Shown here piece after piece: positions 1-5,762 of a stretch of 14,317 nt of DNA. The DNA is from Azospirillum sp. 51_20. GTDB lineage: Bacteria > Pseudomonadota > Alphaproteobacteria > RF32 > CAG-239. Position 1 is the first letter of the stretch, and the number at the start of each line of letters is the position of its first letter. The notes under the pieces are model-generated. The model was given only the letters and a program-made list of their open reading frames with translations. It searched no databases and was not told where the DNA came from. A program made the translations under genes and the position numbers. The DNA is taken from positions 1 to 14,317 of the forward strand of contig MNTV01000002.1 of the NCBI GenBank assembly GCA_001917175.1. The letters run 5' to 3'.

Positions 1-231
1 AACGTTTATGTCAAACCGAGTGTCGTGCAGACGCTTGTCGACGGTGACGAAGTCAACATCACCGGTTTGGGCAAAGTAAACACGCTTGACGACGAAACGT
101 TGGGGCGGATTGAGCTTGGCGGGCGCTACGGCTTCACCGATCAGCTTTCGGCTTACGGCTGGGCAAATTATACGTTCGGTTCGGACTACGACGCAACCAC
201 CGTCGGTCTGGGTCTGAACTGCGCGTTCTAG
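1..231 (+). CDS. C-terminal end of an autotransporter-type outer-membrane beta-barrel protein (5' truncated)
   Basis: The frame is open from the first base, so this is the last 76 codons of a larger gene. The residues alternate polar and hydrophobic with many Gly, Tyr and Asp (GGRYGFTDQLSAYGWANYTF), as in amphipathic beta-strands. The protein ends in Phe (LGLNCAF), the C-terminal aromatic signature recognised by the BAM machinery in outer-membrane barrels. The stretch resembles the last two to three strands of an autotransporter beta-domain. The passenger domain, and so the function, lies outside the window. An ordinary porin-like barrel is the alternative. A strong terminator follows 30 bases downstream. 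Confidence 0.7.
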   Translation, partial: NVYVKPSVVQTLVDGDEVNITGLGKVNTLDDETLGRIELGGRYGFTDQLSAYGWANYTFGSDYDATTVGLGLNCAF

Positions 232-260
232 AAAATGAAAGCGTCATCTCCTAAGAAAAA

Positions 261-290
261 AACTCCCGGACAACTCCGGGAGTTTTCTTT
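261..290 (+). terminator. Rho-independent terminator of the autotransporter-like gene
   Basis: A perfect 10-bp stem (261-270 pairing with 275-284) closes a CAAC loop and runs into a T-rich tail. It lies 30 bases after the stop codon at 229-231. Confidence 0.9.
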
Positions 291-378
291 GTCGCATGCC
301 TGACGGAAAATTTCGCAAGGGAAGTACGCCAAAAAACGCAAAGGGAAGTTTTGTTTAAGAATTTATTTTCCTGAAAAT

Positions 379-406
379 TTGACAAAATATTCCGCTGTGT
401 TATAAT
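379..406 (+). promoter_or_regulatory. Near-consensus sigma-70 promoter for the 451-942 gene
   Basis: A perfect TTGACA (379-384) and a perfect TATAAT (401-406) are separated by 16 bases. Transcription would begin near 413, leaving a short, AT-rich leader of about 38 bases before the ATG at 451. This is the strongest promoter-like sequence in the left half of the window. Confidence 0.85.
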
Positions 407-450
407 CTGTCTGAATTCATCATATTTATTCATATTAAAAATATATCATT

Positions 451-942
451 ATGAGCAGAAGAAATGCTGTTTATGCAAAACATCATCAGGAAAGGTTCGG
501 GGTTGAAAAACGCGGCAAAAACGTTTCCGGCGAAAAAGATTTTGCCGGTATTGCCCCGTTTGACGTTCTCCGCCGTTCGCAGGAAGCGCAGACGGAACTT
601 TACCAAACCGGTGATCTTGGTTTGATGAACGAATTTTTTGCCGCCGGCGGCTGTTTTTTGCAAAAGGTGCAAAGACAGATGACGATCGATGACAATCTGC
701 CGGTGCTGGAATTGTTTCTCCGTTATTGGGAGTTTATTCCGACCGAGCGCAGTTACATGATCAAAAACGCCTCGCTGCCGTTTATCGAATGTTACCTGCA
801 AAAACGCAGTTTGGGAAAGCAGGGGGAGGAATTTGCCCGCAACGGCCGTTTCGGCAGGGAATTCGTCGCCCGTTACGCACATCTCCTCAATGACAAGGCC
901 AAAGACGTCTGCCGCGGTTTCCGCAAGATAGACGTTTCCTGA
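451..942 (+). CDS. Unknown 163-residue protein with about 26-residue helical repeats
   Basis: I do not recognise a named family. After a basic N-terminus (about residues 1-40) the protein shows a repeating pattern. Hydrophobic helix cores start at about residues 58 (LMNEFF), 85 (VLELFL), 111 (FIECYL) and 138 (FVARYA), so the period is 26-27 residues, as in a two-helix solenoid repeat. There is no signal peptide, membrane segment or catalytic motif, so it is probably a cytoplasmic scaffold or binding protein. It is monocistronic, with its own near-consensus promoter 45 bases upstream and a terminator at 967-1002. No Shine-Dalgarno sequence precedes the ATG. The same style of repeat appears in the larger unknown protein at 11349-12389. 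Confidence 0.7.
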   Translation: MSRRNAVYAKHHQERFGVEKRGKNVSGEKDFAGIAPFDVLRRSQEAQTELYQTGDLGLMNEFFAAGGCFLQKVQRQMTIDDNLPVLELFLRYWEFIPTERSYMIKNASLPFIECYLQKRSLGKQGEEFARNGRFGREFVARYAHLLNDKAKDVCRGFRKIDVS

Positions 943-966
943 TGCGGGTATTGTGCGGATTATGCC

Positions 967-1002
967 AAAAAAAGGGAAAAGCTTTCGGGCTTTCCCTTTT
1001 TT
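967..1002 (+). terminator. Rho-independent terminator after the 163-residue gene
   Basis: An A-run plus GGGAAA and GC arm pairs, with one bulge, to GC-TTTCCC followed by T6. It lies 25 bases after the stop codon. Confidence 0.8.
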
Positions 1003-1174
1003 GATGTTCTGATAGAAAGACGTTTTTTTCCGTTTTCCGCTGCCGGTGCGTTAACAATTTGGCGGCGGATTTGTCAAAAATCGATTTTAAGCCGCTTTTT
1101 TGGCTCCTGGAAGCGTTTTTCGTTTTTTTAACTGGGCATAAGTCGCATAATTTTCTGTTTTAATCCGGCAGATT

Positions 1175-1183
1175 TGCTATGAT
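1175..1183 (+). promoter_or_regulatory. Extended -10 promoter of gyrA
   Basis: TGC directly precedes TATGAT (1178-1183), giving an extended -10 element (TGnTATNAT). There is no good -35 hexamer 16-18 bases upstream, as is usual for extended -10 promoters. The predicted transcription start near 1190 gives a leader of about 33 bases. Confidence 0.55.
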
Positions 1184-1211
1184 CGGCAATAGTAAAAACA
1201 TAAAATCAGAT

Positions 1212-1215
1212 AAGG
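1212..1215 (+). promoter_or_regulatory. Ribosome binding site that decides the gyrA start
   Basis: AAGG at 1212-1215 lies one base before the ATG at 1217 but seven bases before the in-frame ATG at 1223. Normal spacing favours 1223. The 1217 start would add only two residues (Met-Lys). Confidence 0.6.
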
Positions 1216-1222
1216 TATGAAA

Positions 1223-4054
1223 ATGACTGATGAAATCAATGAAGAAGCCGTTGTCGACAATGCCGTCGGCAGTCGTTCTGATATTACGCCGGTAGACGTT
1301 TCCGAGGAAATGCGCCGTTCGTATCTCGACTATGCGATGAGCGTTATCGTTTCCCGTGCGCTGCCGGACGTCCGTGACGGTTTGAAGCCGGTGCATCGCC
1401 GGATCATCTATTCGATGTACGAAAACGGTTATGACTATAACCGTCCGTTCCGTAAATCCGCCCGTATCGTCGGTGACGTTCTGGGTAAATATCACCCGCA
1501 CGGCGACTTTTCGGTTTATGAAGCGATGGTCAGAATGGCACAGCCGTTCTCAATGCGGGTGCCGATGATCGACGGGCAGGGCAACTTCGGTTCGATGGAC
1601 GGCGACAGTGCCGCTGCCATGCGTTATACCGAAGCCAGACTGGCCAAAGTCGCCCATGCGCTGATCGAAGATATTGACAAAGATACCGTCGATTTTATGC
1701 CCAACTATGACGAAAGTCTGCAGGAACCTTCGGTGCTGCCGGCCCGTTATCCGAACCTTCTAGTTAACGGCACCAACGGCATTGCCGTCGGTATGGCGAC
1801 CAACATTCCGCCGCACAACCTCGGGGAAATCGTTTCTGCCTGCTGTGCCTATATCGACAACCCGGATATTACCGTTGAAGAACTGATCAACTATGTGCCG
1901 GGGCCGGATTTTCCGACCGGCGGTCTGATTTTGGGTTACGGCGGCGCCCGCTCGGCCTATTTTACCGGCCGCGGTTCGGTGATGATGCGCGCCAAATGCA
2001 CGATTGAGGAGATCAAAAAAGACAAGGAAGCGATCATTGTGCACGAAATTCCCTATCAGGTCAACAAGGCCGCTTTGGTGCAGAAAATTGCCGAACTGGT
2101 CAAAGAAAAACGGGTAGAGGGTATTTCCGACATCCGCGACGAGTCCGACCGTCAGGGCGTGCGTGTGGTAATCGAAGTCAAACGCGATTTTCAGGCCGAT
2201 GTTATTTTGAACCAGCTGTACAAATATACGCCGCTGCAGACCAGCTTCGGCATGAATATGCTGGCCATCAATTCCGGCCGCCCGATGATGATGAATTTGA
2301 AAGAAATCATTGCCGCCTTTATCGAGTTCCGCGAAGACGTCATCCGCCGTCGTACCATTTTTGAGCTGAACAAGGCCCGTGACCGTGCCCATACGTTGGT
2401 CGGTTTGGCAATTGCGGTCGAAAACCTCGATCCGGTGATTGAGCTGATCCGCAGCGCGCCGAGCCCGCAGGACGCCAAAGACGCCTTGTTGTCCAAAGCT
2501 TGGCCGGCCGGCGACGTTGAACCGTTGGTTATTCTGATTGACGAGCCAGACCGTAAGGTGGAAAACGGTTTTTACCATCTTTCCGAAGCGCAGGCCAAGG
2601 CTATTTTGGATTTGAAACTGCAGAGACTGACCGGTCTTGAACGCGATAAGATTCATCAGGAATTGATGAGCTTGGGCGACGAGATCAAAGAATGTCTGTC
2701 GATTTTGAGCAGCCGTGAAAAACTTTACGGCATCATGCGTGACGAGCTGGTCGAAATCAAAGACGAATACGCCACCCCGCGCCGTACCAAAATTGAAGAC
2801 ATTGAATATGATCAGGACGTTGAATCTCTGATCCAGCGTGAGGAAATGGTGGTAACCGTAACCGATGCCGGTTACATCAAGCGGGTGCCGCTCAATGCCT
2901 ACAAGGCGCAAAAGCGCGGCGGCAAGGGCAAATCCGGCATGGTGACCAAGGACGAGGATTTTGTTTCCCGTCTGTTTGTCGCCGGCACCCATACCCCGGT
3001 GTTGTTCTTCTCCAGCAAAGGTCTGGTTTACAAGCTGAAAGTCTACAAACTGCCGCTCGGCTCGCCGACCTCGAAAGGCAAGCCGTTTGTCAACCTGCTG
3101 CCGCTGGATGAAGGCGAAAACATTACGACCGTGCTCAAACTGCCGGAAAGCGAGGCCGAATGCAAAGACCTGTCGATTATGTTCGCGACTGCGAGCGGTA
3201 TGGTTCGCCGCAACTCGCTGATGGATTTCGTCAACGTTCAGTCCAACGGCAAGATCGCAATGAAACTGGATGAAGGCGACAAGCTGATGAACGTTCGCAT
3301 CTGTCACGAAGACAACGACGTAATGCTGGCAACAAAAAGCGGAAAATGTATCCGTTTCCCGGTTACCGAAGTGCGCGTCTTCGTCGGCCGCAATTCGGTC
3401 GGCGTGCGCGGCATCAGGCTGGCTGACGGCGACGAGGTGATTTCGATGTCGATTTTGAACCACAGCGATGCCACGGCCGAAGAACGTGACGAATACGCAA
3501 AAGTCAGCTCGGCAATCAAACGGATGGAGCTTGAAGCCGGCGAGGGTGCATGCATTTCGCCCGCGGATACGGGATTGCTTGACAAGCTTACGCCGGAGCA
3601 GTTTATCGAAATGCGCGCCAACGAGCAGTTTATTCTGACGGTTACTTCAACCGGTTACGGCAAACGTTCTTCTTCTTATGAATACCGGGTAACCGGCCGC
3701 GGCGGCAGCGGTATTGCCAACATGGAAATGTCCGCCCGCAACAAGGAAGTGGTCAGTTCGTTCCCGATTGAAGACGACAACCAGATCATGATGGTCACCG
3801 ACGGCGGCAAGCTTATCCGTATGCCGGTGGAAGATATCCGCATTGCCGGCCGCAAAACGCAGGGCGTGATCCTGTTCCGCACCGCCGAGAACGAAAAAGT
3901 CGTTTCCGTCACCTGGCTGGATGCCGATGCCGAAGATGAAGAAGAACTGGAGGAAGAAGCCGGTTCCGAAGTTTTGGGCGAAAGCGTGGCCGATACCGAT
4001 GACAGCCTGTCGGATCAGGTCAGCGAGCCTGAAACCGAAAGCGACGACGAATGA
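1223..4054 (+). CDS. gyrA: DNA gyrase subunit A
   Basis: This subunit breaks and rejoins DNA in the GyrA2GyrB2 type II topoisomerase, which introduces negative supercoils. It is 943 residues from the ATG at 1223, longer than E. coli GyrA (875). The winged-helix/tower region begins with the conserved SYLDYAMSVIVSRALPDVRD motif at about residues 36-55. The catalytic tyrosine is Tyr135 in AAAMRYTE, equivalent to E. coli Tyr122 (offset 13). The C-terminal beta-pinwheel carries the GyrA-box as QKRGGKG from residue 563, needed for DNA wrapping. An extra segment of about 60 residues near 755-810 and an acidic Asp/Glu-rich tail of about 45 residues account for the extra length. The quinolone-resistance region is unusual: HPHGDFSVYE has Phe96 and Glu100 where E. 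coli has Ser83 and Asp87. The gene appears monocistronic, with its own promoter and terminator. Identification is secure. Confidence 0.98.
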   Translation: MTDEINEEAVVDNAVGSRSDITPVDVSEEMRRSYLDYAMSVIVSRALPDVRDGLKPVHRRIIYSMYENGYDYNRPFRKSARIVGDVLGKYHPHGDFSVYEAMVRMAQPFSMRVPMIDGQGNFGSMDGDSAAAMRYTEARLAKVAHALIEDIDKDTVDFMPNYDESLQEPSVLPARYPNLLVNGTNGIAVGMATNIPPHNLGEIVSACCAYIDNPDITVEELINYVPGPDFPTGGLILGYGGARSAYFTGRGSVMMRAKCTIEEIKKDKEAIIVHEIPYQVNKAALVQKIAELVKEKRVEGISDIRDESDRQGVRVVIEVKRDFQADVILNQLYKYTPLQTSFGMNMLAINSGRPMMMNLKEIIAAFIEFREDVIRRRTIFELNKARDRAHTLVGLAIAVENLDPVIELIRSAPSPQDAKDALLSKAWPAGDVEPLVILIDEPDRKVENGFYHLSEAQAKAILDLKLQRLTGLERDKIHQELMSLGDEIKECLSILSSREKLYGIMRDELVEIKDEYATPRRTKIEDIEYDQDVESLIQREEMVVTVTDAGYIKRVPLNAYKAQKRGGKGKSGMVTKDEDFVSRLFVAGTHTPVLFFSSKGLVYKLKVYKLPLGSPTSKGKPFVNLLPLDEGENITTVLKLPESEAECKDLSIMFATASGMVRRNSLMDFVNVQSNGKIAMKLDEGDKLMNVRICHEDNDVMLATKSGKCIRFPVTEVRVFVGRNSVGVRGIRLADGDEVISMSILNHSDATAEERDEYAKVSSAIKRMELEAGEGACISPADTGLLDKLTPEQFIEMRANEQFILTVTSTGYGKRSSSYEYRVTGRGGSGIANMEMSARNKEVVSSFPIEDDNQIMMVTDGGKLIRMPVEDIRIAGRKTQGVILFRTAENEKVVSVTWLDADAEDEEELEEEAGSEVLGESVADTDDSLSDQVSEPETESDDE

Positions 4055-4070
4055 GTGGGTGCAAATGAGT

Positions 4071-4100
4071 AAAAAACCGGAGCTTCGGCTCCGGTTTTTT
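4071..4100 (+). terminator. gyrA terminator with UUCG tetraloop
   Basis: ACCGGAGC (4076-4083) pairs with GCTCCGGT (4088-4095) around a TTCG loop, followed by a T6 run. The C(UUCG)G tetraloop is especially stable. It sits 16 bases after the gyrA stop. Confidence 0.92.
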
Positions 4101-4172
4101 ATGCTGCCCCCCGGCTGGGCCGATTTTTTTGTAGCCAGAAAACCATGTCGGGTATGTGGTTCTGGATTTCTC

Positions 4173-4440
4173 TTTTCCCTTTTTATTCCCCCGTTCTCCC
4201 GCTTTTCTGCTCTCCTTCTTTGCTTTTTCCGTTTTCCCTTTTTATTCCCCCGTTCTCCCGCTTTTCTGCTCTCCTTCTTTGCTTTTTCCGTTTTCCCTTT
4301 TTCTTCCGTCCTTCAACTTTCCCTCTTAGCCTTTTTCTATTCCCTTTTTTTCGCTTTCTTCGTTACTTTCCTTCCGTTTTTCCTTTCTTTCTTTGCTTTT
4401 TCCGTCTCCCTTTTTCTTCCGTCCTTCAACTTTCCCTCTC
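4173..4440 (+). repeat. Pyrimidine-rich tandem repeat tract
   Basis: The top strand is almost pure C/T for about 270 bases. A 59-bp unit at 4173-4231 is repeated exactly at 4232-4290, and a third copy starts at 4291 and then diverges. A second repeat of about 50 bp occurs at 4277-4326 and again, nearly identical, at 4391-4439. The 59-bp period is not a multiple of three, so reading frames shift from copy to copy. The Phe/Ser/Pro-rich open frames here are therefore consequences of composition, not evidence of a gene. The tract follows the gyrA terminator, so it is probably not part of the gyrA mRNA. Confidence 0.85.
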
Positions 4441-4537
4441 ATGAACCGGCAGCCGTTTGGGAAGCGTCGCAAGCCGTTTCTGAAACTTCAAGCGGATTTT
4501 GTCAGGTAAATGAATAATCGTTTCGGATATAATCCTC

Positions 4538-4575
4538 AAAATCAGTTTTGGATAAAACCGAAGCTGATTTTTTTT
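4538..4575 (+). terminator. Orphan Rho-independent terminator
   Basis: A 14-bp stem allowing two G-T wobbles (4538-4551 with 4558-4571) closes a six-base loop and ends in T8 at 4568-4575. No convincing gene lies upstream on the plus strand back to gyrA, which already has its own terminator. It may end a short unannotated RNA or act as a second barrier. Confidence 0.65.
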
Positions 4576-4702
4576 GTCTTGTCATTGTTTTTTGAAAATT
4601 TTTTGAAATGAAAGGATTTTTCCGCCGATACGATTGACGAAATGATATTGCCCGTAACAGACCGGCCAAAGGCGGATTAAAAGGGATTTGAATATTTTTT
4701 TG

Positions 4703-4731
4703 TTGCAATTCGTTTTTTGGGGTGTTATAGA
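4703..4731 (+). promoter_or_regulatory. Promoter of the 4738-5080 non-coding unit
   Basis: TTGCAA (4703-4708) and TATAGA (4726-4731) are separated by 17 bases. The predicted transcription start is near 4738. No open frame of meaningful length follows before the terminator at 5049-5080. Confidence 0.55.
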
Positions 4732-4737
4732 ATTAGA

Positions 4738-5080
4738 CATAAAATGATTATTTGTCAAATTAGCGTATTAAATAATATGAAATTACAGCGTTTTTGAAGT
4801 ACTGGTCTTGGTACATACGGAAAATTGATCATATCGTTTTTTCAGATTTTTCGGGAAAACGAAGGATGAATTAAAGCGGTACGGAAAGTTCCTGCAATAT
4901 AAAAGGTAACGGCAGTCGTAAAACGTAAAGACCGTCTGAGGTTTCAGGCTGGTGTTTTTGCCGCGTTCCGGTTGAGAAAGTATCAAAAACGGCATATAAA
5001 ATTTAACGATCCTCTTTTCTGCGCCAAAAAATAAAGGAGGAGATCGTAAACTCTGCTGTTGTGAAACAGCGGAGTTTTTT
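4738..5080 (+). ncRNA. Candidate structured non-coding RNA or leader (unknown family)
   Basis: This stretch of about 340 bases lies between a plausible promoter and a strong terminator and has no credible coding frame. It contains a 9-bp hairpin with one bulge (4931-4939 with 4944-4953), framed by CGGCA (4910-4914) and TGCCG (4959-4963). A second hairpin pairs ACGAT+CCTCTTT (5006-5017) with AAAGGAGG+ATCGT (5033-5047), which would hide the purine-rich AAAGGAGG. I looked for the hallmark motifs of RNase P RNA, tmRNA, SRP RNA and 6S RNA and did not find them. It could be a small RNA ending at the terminator, or a 5' leader with an attenuator ahead of the small open frame at 5151. The minus-strand 70-codon frame here looks like a chance frame. 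Confidence 0.35.
5049..5080 (+). terminator. Rho-independent terminator of the candidate RNA unit
   Basis: AACTCTGCTGTT (5049-5060) pairs with AACAGCGGAGTT (5065-5076) with a single T-G wobble around a GTGA loop, followed by T6. It lies upstream of the small open frame at 5151, so it either separates two units or attenuates. Confidence 0.85.
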
Positions 5081-5150
5081 ATCGCCGACGGTCGGGCAAG
5101 TCTTTCGGGCTTGTCGCTTTCTGCATATTATCAATCTAATTTCTTATTTT

Positions 5151-5303
5151 ATGTACAAAAAACAGCTGATGAAGCAGCGCGAAGTATTGCGCGAAGACAT
5201 GTTTGCCGGGATCATTTCGCCCCGTCAGTACCGGATTCTTGATGAAAAAGTGCGGCACAAACTGAAGGAATGGAATATGGCGAATAATAACCGAAGCAAA
5301 TAA
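5151..5303 (+). CDS. Possible 50-residue basic, charged protein
   Basis: Starting at ATG 5151 the frame encodes 50 residues rich in Lys, Arg, Glu and Gln (MYKKQLMKQREVLREDMFAG...). It is predicted mainly helical, with no membrane segment and no family I recognise. Support comes from its position: a terminator ends at 5080 upstream and a clean terminator follows 20 bases after the stop. Against it, no Shine-Dalgarno precedes ATG 5151, and no well-spaced promoter is visible at 5081-5150. A second Met lies at 5169. An in-frame GTG at 5061 lies inside the upstream terminator hairpin and is an unlikely start. It could be expressed by read-through of the terminator at 5049-5080. Confidence 0.4.
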   Translation: MYKKQLMKQREVLREDMFAGIISPRQYRILDEKVRHKLKEWNMANNNRSK

Positions 5304-5323
5304 AATTGTACGAGCTTTTTTTG

Positions 5324-5359
5324 ATACCGGCAACCGCAAAGGTCACCGGTATTTTTTTG
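5324..5359 (+). terminator. Rho-independent terminator after the small open frame
   Basis: ATACCGG (5324-5330) pairs with CCGGTAT (5346-5352), with an inner ACC/GGT pair, followed by T7 at 5352-5358. Confidence 0.8.
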
Positions 5360-5451
5360 TATAAAAAATGCGCGTTTGCTGCATAAGCCGAGAAAGTTCA
5401 TGATAAGCCGTAAAAATGCTCCCTTGCAATTTTGCCGTTTGGAGAAGGAAT

Positions 5452-5548
5452 GACGCTGCCGCCGGCCGTGACGTCAATGCGCCGCACTGAGCGTCTGACG
5501 CTGCCGCCGATCGAAAAAAACGCGGTTTTGCCGATTGCGTTTATTCGG
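5452..5548. repeat. Direct repeat copy 1 (about 97 bp)
   Basis: Nearly identical to 5664-5762; the only difference in the core is a two-base indel (GTGACGTC versus GTGAAACGTC). Within the copy, GACGCTGCCGCCG occurs twice (5452 and 5497). A 13-base near-palindrome AGCGTCTGACGCT sits at 5490-5502. On the minus strand the copy carries the same stop codon and T-run hairpin that ends lpxK in copy 2. Weak similarity continues about 24 bases beyond the core into the last lpxK codons. It may be a remnant of a local duplication of the lpxK 3' end, or a dispersed intergenic repeat. Confidence 0.85.
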
Positions 5549-5663
5549 CTTTCGCTTTTGAAACGGGGAGGATGGACGAAAGCGGCGTTCTGGCAGTCGA
5601 GTTCTACAACTGTTTGTTTTCGCTGGTTTCTTTTTGCAACGCTTTTGCCCTTTCCGTTTTACG

Positions 5664-5762
5664 GACGCTGCCGCCGGCCGTGAAACGTCAATGCGCCGCA
5701 CTGAGCGTCTGACGCTGCCGCCGATCGAAAAAAACGCGGTTTTGCCGATTGCGTTTATTCGG
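5664..5762. repeat. Direct repeat copy 2 (about 99 bp), overlapping the lpxK stop
   Basis: This is the second copy of the element at 5452-5548, lying 115 bases after it. Its right end covers the last lpxK codons and the TAA at 5755-5757. The near-palindrome AGCGTCTGACGCT is at 5704-5716. Confidence 0.85.
5728..5754 (-). terminator. Probable terminator of the LPS operon
   Basis: On the minus strand, directly after the lpxK TAA, ACGC pairs with GCGT and GG with CC around a CAAAA loop with an internal bulge, followed by T7. The stem is imperfect, hence the moderate confidence. The same structure is present in repeat copy 1 (5514-5540). Confidence 0.45.

Larger units (their letters stand above)
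5360..5754. other. Non-coding stretch between the small open frame and lpxK
   Basis: About 395 bases with no credible gene. Apart from the two copies of the direct repeat (5452-5548 and 5664-5754 onward), I see only a short repeated ATAAGCCG near 5382-5412. The open frames here (about 60-80 codons) run through the repeat copies and change frame between them. Confidence 0.6.

Noticed and set aside
1760..3463. 567-codon open frame on the minus strand inside gyrA
   Set aside because: It is an antisense shadow of gyrA codon usage; its His/Asn/Gln/Phe-rich translation has no domain.
3921..4517. Plus-strand open frames rich in Phe, Ser, Leu and Pro after gyrA (also 4145-4444)
   Set aside because: They overlap the gyrA end and terminator in another frame and then run through the pyrimidine repeat. 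The 59-base period shifts the frame between copies, so the peptide is not what the repeat preserves.
4502..4995. Two minus-strand frames of about 70 codons (4502-4708 and 4783-4995)
   Set aside because: No well-spaced ribosome binding site, no recognisable motif. The first spans the orphan terminator, and the second overlaps the RNA-like hairpins.
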